DNA from: Nitrospirota bacterium
GTDB taxonomy: Bacteria; Nitrospirota; Thermodesulfovibrionia; Thermodesulfovibrionales; Dissulfurispiraceae
Assembly (NCBI GenBank): GCA_040752355.1
Contig: JBFMHE010000001.1
Location: forward strand, 186,001-250,000
Direction of reading: 5' to 3'
Length of the DNA stretch: 64,000 nt
Every line of letters starts with the position of its first letter. Position 1 is the first letter of the stretch. Under the pieces are notes generated by a model. The model saw nothing but the letters and a program-made list of their open reading frames with translations, ran no database searches and was not told where the DNA came from. Positions 35,440 to 44,083 of this stretch are shown one piece after another. A program made the position numbers and the translations under genes.

Positions 35440-36426
35440 ATGGAAGATATTCTCTCACAAGATGAAGTCGATGCCCTGCTGAAGGGCATATCCGAAGGTG
35501 AAATAGAGACCGAAAAGCTCGAAGAGACGGCGGGCGTCAAGGTCTACGATTTCACCGGGCAGGAGAAGATCGTCCGGGGGAGGATGCCCTCCCTCGATAT
35601 CGCCAACGAGCGGCTCGCCCGCAACTTCAGGCTCTCCCTGTCTGCGGCAATTCGGCACATGGTCGATGTGACGAACGTCAATGTGAACATAACGAAGTTT
35701 TACGACTTCATGCGCGGCATCCCGTTCCCTTCGAGCATCAACATCTTCAAGATGGAGCCGCTCAGGGGGTTCGGCCTGCTCGTCTTCGATGCGCCGATGA
35801 TCTTCAGCCTGATAGAGTACTTCTTCGGCGGGACCGGCAAAGGATATTACAAGCCGGAGGGCCGGGAGTTTACGCCTATAGAGCAGAAGATCATCCACAA
35901 GGTCGTCCTGATGTTTTTCGATGACATGGAAGAGGCGTGGAAGCCCGTCTATCCGATAAAGCCCGTCTATGTGCGCTCTGAAATGAACCCGCAGTTCGTC
36001 ACTATCGTGACCCCGGTCGATGTGGTCATCAAGGTGGAGTTCGTGCTCGAGATCGAGGGCAAGCAGTGCAAGGCCTTTCTCTGCATCCCCTACGGTTCGG
36101 TGGAGCCCATAAAAGAAAAGCTCTACAGCGCTTTTTCGGCTGACCGCGACGAGCTCGACATCAAGTGGATCGAGCGCTTGAAGGAGGGCCTGAAGGATAT
36201 CCCGGTCACCCTGAGCGGTGAGCTGGGCAGGTCGTCGATAACGGTGAACGACGTGCTGCACATGAACACGGGGGATGTCATCGTGCTCAACTCGCGGGCT
36301 GAGGACGAGCTCAATGTGCTCGTCGAAGGGGTCCCCAAGTTCAGGGCGCGCTTCGGCATATTCAGGGGGACCAAGGCGCTCAAGATCATGAAAGTACTCC
36401 AAACGACCGGCAAGGAAGGGAGATAG
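35440..36426 (+). CDS. fliM: Flagellar motor switch protein FliM
   Basis: The 328-residue C-ring protein that binds CheY-P. The N-terminal CheY-binding peptide is present (EDILSQDEVDALLKGI), followed by the CheC-like middle domain (NERLARNFRLSLSAAIRHMVDV, FGGTGKGYYKPEGREFTPIEQKII) and the C-terminal SpoA domain. The start fits the conserved peptide exactly, although GAGGAG is only three bases away. A four-codon ORF (35424) ends at the TAG just before the ATG. Confidence 0.96.
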   Translation: MEDILSQDEVDALLKGISEGEIETEKLEETAGVKVYDFTGQEKIVRGRMPSLDIANERLARNFRLSLSAAIRHMVDVTNVNVNITKFYDFMRGIPFPSSINIFKMEPLRGFGLLVFDAPMIFSLIEYFFGGTGKGYYKPEGREFTPIEQKIIHKVVLMFFDDMEEAWKPVYPIKPVYVRSEMNPQFVTIVTPVDVVIKVEFVLEIEGKQCKAFLCIPYGSVEPIKEKLYSAFSADRDELDIKWIERLKEGLKDIPVTLSGELGRSSITVNDVLHMNTGDVIVLNSRAEDELNVLVEGVPKFRARFGIFRGTKALKIMKVLQTTGKEGR

Positions 36427-36428
36427 GT

Positions 36429-36761
36429 ATGGCGGAAGAGGTAAAGGATCTCGATGTGCAGGAGTTCAATGGCGAGGCGGCGCAGCAGCCCAAGCCGACC
36501 CAGAGGGATATCAATTTCATTCTCGATGTACCCCTCGAGATGTCGGTGGTGATCGGCAGCACCAAGATATTGATTCAAGAGCTCCTGCAGCTGGGGCAGG
36601 GGTCGGTGATCGCCCTCGACAAGCTCGCCGGCGAGCCGATGGAGGTGTATGTCAACCACAAGCTCATCGGACGGGGCGAGGTGGTGGTGGTCAATGAGAA
36701 GTTCGGCATCAGACTCACCGACATCATCAGCCCGACCGAACGGGTCAGGCAGTTGGGGTGA
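36429..36761 (+). CDS. fliN: Flagellar motor switch protein FliN
   Basis: A 110-residue protein with a short variable N-terminus and a complete SpoA domain (INFILDVPLEMSVVIGSTKILIQELLQLGQGSVIALDKLAGEPMEVYVNHKLIGRGEVVVVNEKFGIRLTDIISPTER). FliN forms the base of the C-ring and contacts FliH and CheY-P. GGGAGATAGG precedes the ATG. A repeat element follows the stop and separates it from the fliO-fliP gene. Confidence 0.97.
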   Translation: MAEEVKDLDVQEFNGEAAQQPKPTQRDINFILDVPLEMSVVIGSTKILIQELLQLGQGSVIALDKLAGEPMEVYVNHKLIGRGEVVVVNEKFGIRLTDIISPTERVRQLG

Positions 36762-36768
36762 ACAAGAC

Positions 36769-36890
36769 CGTTATAGCGTTCATAGCGTTTGTAGCGTTAC
36801 CGCGTAAAAAGATGACCTCCTTAATTCAAGGAGCGCGATGAACGCTAGAACGCGATAAACGCAATGAACGCTATAGACGCTATAAACGCA
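36769..36890. repeat. Opposed-arm 9-bp repeat element, copy D
   Basis: The left arm is CGTTATAGCGTTCATAGCG and onward (36769-36803). The core is AAAGATGACCTCCTTAATTC followed by AAGGAGCGCG (36808-36837), in which CTCCTT pairs with AAGGAG. The right arm (36838-36890) has GCGATAAACGC and GCTATAAACGC units. It lies between fliN and the fliO-fliP gene, ending at its SD. Confidence 0.78.
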
Positions 36891-36904
36891 TTCGGAGGCA
36901 GCTG

Positions 36905-37957
36905 TTGGGATTCGAGGTCGTAAAAGTAGCGCTCGCTCTGCTGGTCGTGCTGGGAGGCATCTATGTTCTCATGCGCTTTCTCAAGCAGCGGGTCTTTCCG
37001 CAGAAAGGGGTCATCGAGATGCTCCACTACCAGCCCTTCGGCCCCAAGAAAGGGATCGCTATCGTCAAAGTGGTCCGGGAGTACATGGTCATCGGCGTGA
37101 CCGACGAGAATATCTCGCTGCTGAGCAAGCTGAATCCGGCTGACGTGCAGGAGGCGTTGCCGCAGGAGGCGCTGCCTGTTCCCGAGCCGGGGACGAGGAT
37201 ACGCGATCTGATGAAGAGAGGATTCTTTGTGGCGCTCCTCGTCCCGGGCGCTCTCCTCGGCATGGCCGCGCTTCCGGCATCTTCCTATGCGCAGCCGGCC
37301 CCTCCGGCAGCACCGACCGGCAGCCTTTTCGGCCTGAGCACGCCGATCGAGATCATGCTCTTCCTGACGCTCCTGTCGATCCTCCCCTCGATCCTCGTCA
37401 TGGTCACCTCCTTCACCAGGATCGTCGTCGTGCTCTCCTTTCTCAGGCAGGCCCTCGGCACCCCCCAGGTGCCCCCGACGCAAGTCGTGATCGGGCTCTC
37501 GCTCTTCATAACCTTTTTCATTATGTCCCCGGTCATCGACCGTATCTACTCCGAGGCCTATACGCCGTACACCAAAAAGGAGATCAACGCCGAGGACGCC
37601 CTCTCCAGAGCGGGGGTCCCTCTCAAGGAATTCATGCTGAAACAGACCAAGGAGAAGGACCTCGCCCTTTTCCTGAAAATGTCGAAGCTCGAGCGGCCGG
37701 CGCGTCCCATGGATCTCCCCATGCGTGTGGTTATCCCGGCCTTCGCGATCGGCGAGCTCAAGAAGGCTTTCGAGATCGGTTTCCTCATCTTCCTGCCCTT
37801 TCTCGTCATCGACATGGTGGTGTCGAGCATACTGCTGTCCATGGGAATGATGATGCTGCCGCCGGTCATGATCTCGATGCCGTTCAAGCTGCTCCTCTTC
37901 GTCCTCGTCGACGGCTGGGACCTGCTTATCGGCTCGCTCGTAGGAGGGTACCGATGA
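36905..37957 (+). CDS. fliP: FliO-FliP fusion (flagellar type III export gate)
   Basis: One uninterrupted 350-residue frame. Residues 1-100 look like FliO: a membrane helix (VALALLVVLGGIYVLMRFL), then MLHYQPFGPKKGIAIVKVVREYMVIGVTDENISLLSKL. From Met103 it is a complete FliP, with its own signal-like helix (RGFFVALLVPGALLGMAALPASSYAQ), IEIMLFLTLLSILPSILVMVTSFTRIVVVLSFLRQALGT and the C-terminal helices. The start is TTG 36905, with CGGAGG six bases upstream. FliP might also be made separately from ATG 37211, where only a weak GAGG is seen. FliO helps FliP ring assembly, so a fusion is plausible. Confidence 0.88.
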   Translation: MGFEVVKVALALLVVLGGIYVLMRFLKQRVFPQKGVIEMLHYQPFGPKKGIAIVKVVREYMVIGVTDENISLLSKLNPADVQEALPQEALPVPEPGTRIRDLMKRGFFVALLVPGALLGMAALPASSYAQPAPPAAPTGSLFGLSTPIEIMLFLTLLSILPSILVMVTSFTRIVVVLSFLRQALGTPQVPPTQVVIGLSLFITFFIMSPVIDRIYSEAYTPYTKKEINAEDALSRAGVPLKEFMLKQTKEKDLALFLKMSKLERPARPMDLPMRVVIPAFAIGELKKAFEIGFLIFLPFLVIDMVVSSILLSMGMMMLPPVMISMPFKLLLFVLVDGWDLLIGSLVGGYR

Positions 37958-38223
37958 CCGTTGAGCTGCTCGGCCAGATTTCTAAGCAGACGTTCGAGAC
38001 GATCCTGCTGGTAGGAGGGCCCGTGCTCGTAGTGAGTCTCGTCGTAGGAGTCCTGATCAGCATCTTCCAGGCGGTGACCCAGCTGCAGGAGATGACCCTG
38101 ACCTTTGTTCCCAAGATCCTGGCGGTGTTCCTGACCTTGCTGGTGGCGCTGCCGTGGATGGTGAAGGTGCTCGTCGAGTTCACCAGGAGCATCCTGGTGA
38201 ACATACCCCAGTATGTGCGGTGA
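37954..38223 (+). CDS. fliQ: Flagellar export gate protein FliQ
   Basis: An 89-residue protein with two membrane helices (TILLVGGPVLVVSLVVGVLISIFQAVTQLQEMTLTFVPK, then ILAVFLTLLVALPWMVKVLVEF), the conserved FliQ layout. It overlaps the fliP stop by four bases (ATGA). FliQ forms part of the FliPQR export channel in the MS-ring. Confidence 0.96.
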   Translation: MTVELLGQISKQTFETILLVGGPVLVVSLVVGVLISIFQAVTQLQEMTLTFVPKILAVFLTLLVALPWMVKVLVEFTRSILVNIPQYVR

Positions 38224-38225
38224 GT

Positions 38226-38963
38226 ATGGAGCTTTATAATCTGATAAATCTCTATTCCGAGAAGTTCATCCCGATCTTCATCAGGATCGCGATCATGCTC
38301 TCGTTCATTCCCTTCATCGGCGGCAGGACGACGCCGATCATGGCGCGGGGCGGCATCGCGCTCGCCCTCACCCTTATGCTGCTCCCCGTAGTCAGAGTCG
38401 AGACCGAGAACCAGGTCAGGGCGATCTTCGAAGCCGTCTTCATCGGCATCGCCATGGGGCTGGCGGCCCGGATCATTCTCGGCGCCGTCGAGATGGCGGG
38501 ACAGTGGATGAGCCTCCAGATGGGACTGAGTGCCGCAGCCATATTCAACCCCCAGTTCGGAGAGGTCCTGGGGCCGCTGAGCCTCTTCTATACCCTCGTC
38601 TCGATGGGGCTCTTCTTCATTCTCGATATGCACTACTATTTTATCGAGGGCATCGTACGGAGCTTCGATGTCAGGGTGGTGCAGTACGAGGGCATATTCA
38701 GCGCCATCATCAAGCTCAACTCTTTTCTCTTCCCCCTCGCCTTCAAGATCGCGGCGCCGATCATACTGGTCCAGCTGCTGGTGAATCTGGCCATGGGATT
38801 CCTTTCGAGGGCGCTGCCGCAGGCGAACATATTCTTTATCAGCATGCCCCTCCTCATCGTGATGGGCATCGTTTTCATCGCCTTGTCGCTCCCCCTGACC
38901 TTCATGGTGATCTCGAAGGGCTTCATGCATGTAAAGGATGCCCTTATGGCGTTCACGAGGTAA
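38226..38963 (+). CDS. fliR: Flagellar export gate protein FliR
   Basis: About 245 residues with multiple membrane helices typical of FliR (FIPIFIRIAIMLSFIPFIGGR, FEAVFIGIAMGLAARIILGAVEMAGQWMSLQMG, MPLLIVMGIVFIALSLPLTFMVI). ATG 38226 is two bases after the fliQ stop. An in-frame ATG at 38154 lies within fliQ and would add 24 hydrophilic residues not typical of the family, so it is rejected. Confidence 0.95.
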   Translation: MELYNLINLYSEKFIPIFIRIAIMLSFIPFIGGRTTPIMARGGIALALTLMLLPVVRVETENQVRAIFEAVFIGIAMGLAARIILGAVEMAGQWMSLQMGLSAAAIFNPQFGEVLGPLSLFYTLVSMGLFFILDMHYYFIEGIVRSFDVRVVQYEGIFSAIIKLNSFLFPLAFKIAAPIILVQLLVNLAMGFLSRALPQANIFFISMPLLIVMGIVFIALSLPLTFMVISKGFMHVKDALMAFTR

Positions 38964-38966
38964 CGG

Positions 38967-40031
38967 ATGCCCGAAGAATTTGATGAACGAACAGAGCAAG
39001 CGACACCCCGAAGGCGGCAGCAGGCCCGGGAAAAGGGCGATGTCCCCCGAAGCAGGGACCTTACCGGTCTCATGCCCCTCTGGGTGGTCTTCATGTTCAT
39101 CTCCTTCGGGGGCTTCATGTACACCACCCTGCTTTCGTATATGAGAGCGTCCCTGAAGAGAGGGTTCGAGGTCCCCCTGACCGACGCCTCGTTCATCGAC
39201 ATATTCCGTGCCGATTCCCTGCAGATAGGAGCGATCATGCTGCCGCTCTTCGGGGCGATGCTGCTGCTGATTACCGTCGTTCACTTCTTGCAGACCGGCT
39301 TTCTGCTCACCGCCCAGCCGCTGACGCCCGATCTCTCGAAGATAAACCCGCTCCAGGGGATCAAGAAGCTCTTCAGCCTCAACAGCGTCGTCGAGGCGCT
39401 CAAGGGGTTTCTCAAGATCGTCGTCCTCGGCTGGATACTGTACCTGATGCTGAAAAAGGAGATCGTCACGCTCCCGAATCTCGTGGATATGGATGTCATG
39501 TCGATTGCCGACTTCTCGTATGTGCAGCTCAAGAAGCTCCTGCTCATAGCGGCCGTCGTCCTCACCGTGTTTGCCGCTGCCGACTACGGGTACCAGCGCT
39601 GGCAGTTCGAGCGCAACCTGCGCATGACCAAACAGGAGGTGAAGGAGGAGTACAAGGAGACCGAGGGCGACCCGCGCGTCAAGGCCCGGATAAAGAGCCT
39701 CCAGCGTGAAGCGGCCCGCAAGAGGATGATGCAGGAGGTGCCCAAGGCGGATGTGGTGATCACGAACCCCACCCACTACGCCGTTGCCCTGAAGTACGAT
39801 GCAGCGAAGATGGCGGCGCCCGCTGTAGTGGCGAAAGGGGCCAACCTGGTCGCTGAGAAGATAAAGGAGGTGGCGAAGGCGAGCGGCGTGCCGGTCTTCG
39901 AGGACAAGCCGCTTGCGCGGTCGCTCTTCAAGCTGAAGCTGGGCGAGGAGATCCCCGAGGCGTTCTACAAGGCCCTGGCGACCATCCTCGCCAATGTCTA
40001 CAAGATGAAAAAGAGCGGAGTGAGAGGATAG
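38967..40031 (+). CDS. flhB: Flagellar export switch protein FlhB
   Basis: A 354-residue protein. The N-terminus EEFDERTEQATPRRRQQAREKGDVPRS is typical, and four membrane helices follow. The cytoplasmic autocleavage motif NPTH is intact (VVITNPTHYAVALKYD), so the normal substrate-specificity switch from rod/hook to filament proteins is expected. It starts four bases after fliR. Confidence 0.97.
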   Translation: MPEEFDERTEQATPRRRQQAREKGDVPRSRDLTGLMPLWVVFMFISFGGFMYTTLLSYMRASLKRGFEVPLTDASFIDIFRADSLQIGAIMLPLFGAMLLLITVVHFLQTGFLLTAQPLTPDLSKINPLQGIKKLFSLNSVVEALKGFLKIVVLGWILYLMLKKEIVTLPNLVDMDVMSIADFSYVQLKKLLLIAAVVLTVFAAADYGYQRWQFERNLRMTKQEVKEEYKETEGDPRVKARIKSLQREAARKRMMQEVPKADVVITNPTHYAVALKYDAAKMAAPAVVAKGANLVAEKIKEVAKASGVPVFEDKPLARSLFKLKLGEEIPEAFYKALATILANVYKMKKSGVRG

Positions 40032-40034
40032 GGT

Positions 40035-42086
40035 ATGCTCGAGAGACTTTTGCGACAGAGCGACATGGTGCTGGCCGTAGGCATCGTCGTCATTCTGGGT
40101 CTCATGATCCTGCCCATGCCCCCGCTGCTGCTCGACCTGTTCCTCTCCTTCAGCATCACGCTCTCGGTGGTCATCCTGCTCGTGTCTGCATACACGAACA
40201 AGCCGCTCGACTTTTCGGTCTTTCCTTCGGTGCTCCTGATATCGACGCTGCTCAGGCTCTCGCTGAATATCGCCTCGACGCGGCTTATCCTGATGAAGGG
40301 CGAGGAGGGCATCGAGGCTGCGGGACAGGTCATCCGCGCGTTCGGGGAGTTCGTGGTCGGGGGCAACTTCGTCGTCGGTTTCATCGTCTTCTTTATCCTG
40401 ATCATCATCAACTTCGTCGTCATTACCAAGGGCGCCGGCAGGGTCGCCGAAGTCTCGGCCCGGTTCACTCTCGACGCCATGCCCGGGAAACAGATGAGTA
40501 TCGACGCGGACCTGAATGCCGGCCTCATCGATGATGCCGAGGCACGGCGGCGGAGGCAGGAGATCAGCAGGGAGGCGGACTTCTACGGCGCGATGGACGG
40601 CGCGAGCAAGTTCGTCAGGGGCGATGCGATCGCCGCCATCGTGATCATGGTCATCAACATTGTCGGCGGGTTCCTGATCGGTGTGCTCCAGAAGGGCATG
40701 CCCATCGCCGACGCAGCCAAGACCTATACGGTCCTGACCGTCGGCGAAGGGCTCGTCGCGCAGATCCCGGCGCTGATCACCTCGACTGCGGCCGGTATCA
40801 TCGTAACCAGGGCCGCGTCGGACGCCAATCTCGGGTCCGACGTCGTACGCCAGCTCTTTGCTAATCCCAAGGCCATGGGCACCACCGCAGGCATCCTCGC
40901 CTTTTTCGGGCTGATCCCCGGCCTGCCCCATATTCCGTTCCTGATGCTCGCCTCGATCACCGGAACGGGGGCTTATTTCATGAGCAGGGCGGCGAAGGGA
41001 GAAGAGGCTGCTGCCGCGGCCGCTCCCCCTGCAGAAGAGAGCAGGCAGCCGGAAAGCCTCGAATCCTATCTCCCCATCGATCCGCTCTCTCTCGAGATCG
41101 GCTACGGCCTCATCCCGCTCGTCGAAGAGGGCGGCCCGCTCCTTTCGAGGATCAAGGCGATCCGGAAGCAGATGGTCACCGATATGGGCTTCATCGTCCC
41201 GCCGGTGCATATCAAAGACAACCTGTCGCTCAAGCCGACCGGCTACTCGCTCCTCATCAAAGGGATCGAGGTCGCTTCGGCCGAGGTGATGCTGAACAAA
41301 TACCTCGCCATATCACCCGGAACGGAAAAGGAGGTCATCGAGGGAATCCCGACAAAAGATCCCGCCTTCGGACTCCAGGCGGTCTGGATCGATGAACGCG
41401 ATATGGAGCGGGCCCAGCTCGCAGGGTACACGGTCGTGGATGTGCCGTCGGTCATCACGACCCATCTGACCGAGGTGATCAAGAACCACGCCCATGAGCT
41501 CCTCGGCAAGCAGGATGTCCAGAAGCTGCTCGACACCGTGGCGAAGACGCATCCCAAAGTCGTCGAGGATGTGATTCCCGGCCTTCTGAGCCTGAGCGCC
41601 GTACAGCGCACGCTCCAGAATCTCATGAAAGAGAAGATCTCTATCAGGGACCTCCAGACCATCCTCGAGACGCTCTCCGACTACGCGACGGTCACCAAGG
41701 ACCCCGAGGTGCTGACCGAATATGTACGGCAGTCGCTCTCCCGGAACATCACCAAGCAGCTCCAGGGCATCGACGGCTCGATCGCGGTTATCGTCATGGA
41801 CCCCAAAGTCGAGCGCACGATCATCGAGTCCATTCAGACAACGGCACAGGGGTCCTACCTGGGGCTCGATCCGGGGACTGCGGACAAGATCGCCGAGAAC
41901 CTGAGGAAGAACTACGAGGCAGGGGTGCTGAAGGGATACCAGCCGGTGCTCCTCTGTTCGCCGGCGATACGGAGATTCGTGAAGAAACTGGCCGAGCGGG
42001 TCTCGAACAGCGTCATGGTCGTCTCTCATAGCGAAATAGCACCCACGACGAAGGTGTATTCAATAGGAACGCTGAGGATAGAATAG
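40035..42086 (+). CDS. flhA: Flagellar export gate protein FlhA
   Basis: A 683-residue export gate subunit. Eight N-terminal membrane helices include the conserved FHIPEP-region segments (KPLDFSVFPSVLLISTLLRLSLNIASTRLIL, FVRGDAIAAIVIMVINIVGGFLIGV). The cytoplasmic domain that docks chaperone-substrate complexes is complete (PLSLEIGYGLIPLV, LLGKQDVQKLLDTV, IRRFVKKLAERV). GAGAGG precedes the ATG. The family-typical length indicates no truncation. Confidence 0.97.
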   Translation: MLERLLRQSDMVLAVGIVVILGLMILPMPPLLLDLFLSFSITLSVVILLVSAYTNKPLDFSVFPSVLLISTLLRLSLNIASTRLILMKGEEGIEAAGQVIRAFGEFVVGGNFVVGFIVFFILIIINFVVITKGAGRVAEVSARFTLDAMPGKQMSIDADLNAGLIDDAEARRRRQEISREADFYGAMDGASKFVRGDAIAAIVIMVINIVGGFLIGVLQKGMPIADAAKTYTVLTVGEGLVAQIPALITSTAAGIIVTRAASDANLGSDVVRQLFANPKAMGTTAGILAFFGLIPGLPHIPFLMLASITGTGAYFMSRAAKGEEAAAAAAPPAEESRQPESLESYLPIDPLSLEIGYGLIPLVEEGGPLLSRIKAIRKQMVTDMGFIVPPVHIKDNLSLKPTGYSLLIKGIEVASAEVMLNKYLAISPGTEKEVIEGIPTKDPAFGLQAVWIDERDMERAQLAGYTVVDVPSVITTHLTEVIKNHAHELLGKQDVQKLLDTVAKTHPKVVEDVIPGLLSLSAVQRTLQNLMKEKISIRDLQTILETLSDYATVTKDPEVLTEYVRQSLSRNITKQLQGIDGSIAVIVMDPKVERTIIESIQTTAQGSYLGLDPGTADKIAENLRKNYEAGVLKGYQPVLLCSPAIRRFVKKLAERVSNSVMVVSHSEIAPTTKVYSIGTLRIE

Positions 42087-42167
42087 CATGGGGCGTTATC
42101 ACGGCATAGCAGCGATGAGCAGAAGAAGCGATGCCCTGCTGCATACCGCGGTGAACGCGCGGGGGCT

Positions 42168-42203
42168 CAGAGGCCCCAGAGGTCCCAGAGGCCCCAGAGG
42201 GAG
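42168..42203. repeat. Short tandem repeat (CCAGAGGCC-type) upstream of flhF
   Basis: About four copies of a 9-10 base unit (CAGAGGCCCC, AGAGGTCCC, AGAGGCCCC, AGAGGG) run directly into the flhF SD (GGGAGG). The 126-base flhA-flhF gap otherwise holds no gene or clear promoter. Confidence 0.6.
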
Positions 42204-42212
42204 GATGCCTGC

Positions 42213-43274
42213 ATGAAGATCAAGAAGTTTGTCGGCAAGAGCTTTAAAGAAGCGCTCGAGGCGGTAAAGAAGGAGCTGGGATCGGATGCGATCATCCTCT
42301 CGAGCAAGACCGTCAAGGCGGGGCCTTTCGGTATTCTGAATAAAGATGCGGTAGAGGTGACCGCCGCGATCGACGAGCGGGGCGGCGACGGCCCGGCGGC
42401 GCCGCAGGCGCTTCGTTCGGACATGGCGGACATGGCGAAAATGGCTGACATGGCGGATGTCGTGAAGGAGATCAGGGGCCTGCGCGAAGAGATCGGGTTC
42501 CTCAAGGAGACGCTGAAACCGATCGTCCCCACCCTCAGGATAGGAAGAGACAAGAAGGGCCTCTACAATCTGCTGGTGCGCCAGGGCGTTGATACCCAGT
42601 TCGCCATCATCCTCCTCGAGCGGTCCCGAGAGTCGGTCGACAGCCTCAAGAGCGTCATAAAGAGCGATGTCAAGATCCAGGGGCTCCTCCCCGGCGATGA
42701 TCGGGGCGTCATGTTCTTCGGCCCTCCCGGCGTCGGCAAGACCACCACGATCTCGAAAGTGGCGCACCTGTATGCAGCAAAGAAGAAACCGATCAGCATT
42801 ATCTCCCTCGACGCCTACCGGATAGGGTCGATCGCCTCGCTGAAGGACCTGTCGCAGCAGGTGCGCTGTCCCCTGCGCGTGGTGAAAAAGGTGAGCGATC
42901 TCCCGAAAATCGTCTATAAGGAGATGCAGCGAGGTCCGCTGCTCATCGATACCCCCGGCTACGAGTACAGCGGCATGCTGAAGGACATCAAGGATATCTT
43001 CGTTTCCGGGTTCCCCCTGAAAAAGTGCTTTCTCCTCGATGCGTCGATGAGCACCCCGTCGGCGATCAAGGCATGGCAAAGCTGTCATACCGACATGATC
43101 GACTCCATCGGCTTTACGAAGGTCGATATGGCGACGCAGTACGGCAGCCTCTACAACCTCTCCTTGCTGACGAGCCGTCCCCTTTCGTTTATCACTACAG
43201 GACCTGGTATTCCCGATGACATCCGAATTCCCTCATCAGAATTCCTTGCCGGCCTGATAATTGGAGGTGTGTAA
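42213..43274 (+). CDS. flhF: Signal-recognition-particle-type GTPase FlhF
   Basis: A 353-residue GTPase that sets flagellar position at the cell pole. It has an N-terminal B domain (KIKKFVGKSFKEALEAVKKELGSDAIILSSKTVK), a linker containing a small Met-Ala-Asp repeat near residues 69-82, and the NG GTPase domain (FFGPPGVGKTTTISKVAHLYAAKKKPISIISLDAYRIG, LIDTPG). Its stop overlaps flhG (TAATG). Its presence argues for polar rather than peritrichous flagella. Confidence 0.94.
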   Translation: MKIKKFVGKSFKEALEAVKKELGSDAIILSSKTVKAGPFGILNKDAVEVTAAIDERGGDGPAAPQALRSDMADMAKMADMADVVKEIRGLREEIGFLKETLKPIVPTLRIGRDKKGLYNLLVRQGVDTQFAIILLERSRESVDSLKSVIKSDVKIQGLLPGDDRGVMFFGPPGVGKTTTISKVAHLYAAKKKPISIISLDAYRIGSIASLKDLSQQVRCPLRVVKKVSDLPKIVYKEMQRGPLLIDTPGYEYSGMLKDIKDIFVSGFPLKKCFLLDASMSTPSAIKAWQSCHTDMIDSIGFTKVDMATQYGSLYNLSLLTSRPLSFITTGPGIPDDIRIPSSEFLAGLIIGGV

Positions 43275-44083
43275 TGAGCGCAAAAGGACCACGCATTATT
43301 GCGGTTTCGAGTGGAAAGGGGGGGGTGGGGAAGACCAATTTCGTCGCCAATCTCGCCTTGTTCTATGCCAGCCTCAATAAGAAGGTGCTCATTCTCGACG
43401 CCGATCTCGGCCTGAGCAACATCGATGTCCTCTTCGGTATCGCCCCGAAGTACAACCTCAAGCACGTGCTGTTCGGCGACAAGCGGCTCAAGGACATTAT
43501 CGTCAACGGTCCCATGGGCATCATGCTCTTTCCCGCGAGCTCCGGGGTGAGAGAATTGACCCGGCTCAAGGAAGAGCACCGGATGAAGCTGGTCGCCGAG
43601 CTCGACACCTTTGATCTCCCGTTCGATATATTTCTCATCGACACCGGGGCGGGGATATCCGACAACGTCCTCTTCTTCTGCAGCGCGGCCCAGGAGACGA
43701 TCGTGATCGTCACCCCCGAGCCGACCTCGATCGCCGACGCTTATGCGCTCATTAAAGTGCTTTCGAGGGATTTCGGGGAGAAGCACTTCAGGATACTGGT
43801 CAATACCGCTCGCTCCGAAAAGGAAGCATTCGATACCTTCAGGAAGCTCGCCATCGTGGCGGACAAGTTCCTCAACCTCTCGATCGACTATATCGGCTAC
43901 CTGCCGTTCGATCAACATGTCAAGGACGCGATTATCGCCCAGAAAGGGTATATCGCTCTGTATCCGAACAGCGCGTTCACCAAGAAGCTGGCGGCCATCG
44001 GTAAAAAGCTGGTCGATGACCCCCTTAACGATGTTAAGGGAAATATTCAATTCTTCTTAAAGAAGGCATTGAGGATAAAATGA
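43274..44083 (+). CDS. flhG: MinD-like ATPase FlhG (FleN), flagellar number regulator
   Basis: A 269-residue ParA/MinD-type ATPase. It has the deviant Walker A IAVSSGKGGVGKTNFVANLA and LILDADLGLSNIDVLFG, then FLIDTGAGISDNVLFF. The C-terminal basic/aromatic tail (IQFFLKKALRIK) looks like a MinD-type membrane-binding helix. FlhG/FleN limits flagellar number and antagonises FleQ-type regulators, which suits the FleQ-like gene at 17075. It overlaps fliA by four bases. Confidence 0.93.
   Translation: MSAKGPRIIAVSSGKGGVGKTNFVANLALFYASLNKKVLILDADLGLSNIDVLFGIAPKYNLKHVLFGDKRLKDIIVNGPMGIMLFPASSGVRELTRLKEEHRMKLVAELDTFDLPFDIFLIDTGAGISDNVLFFCSAAQETIVIVTPEPTSIADAYALIKVLSRDFGEKHFRILVNTARSEKEAFDTFRKLAIVADKFLNLSIDYIGYLPFDQHVKDAIIAQKGYIALYPNSAFTKKLAAIGKKLVDDPLNDVKGNIQFFLKKALRIK

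Noticed and set aside
36905-37957. Frameshift or assembly error as explanation of the FliO-FliP joining
   Set aside because: Both parts are in one frame with normal codon use and no stop or homopolymer at the junction, so a real fusion is the simpler reading, though read-level confirmation is needed.
38154-38225. ATG start inside fliQ extending FliR by 24 residues
   Set aside because: The added residues are charged and unlike FliR N-termini; ATG 38226 begins with a normal FliR sequence just after the fliQ stop.
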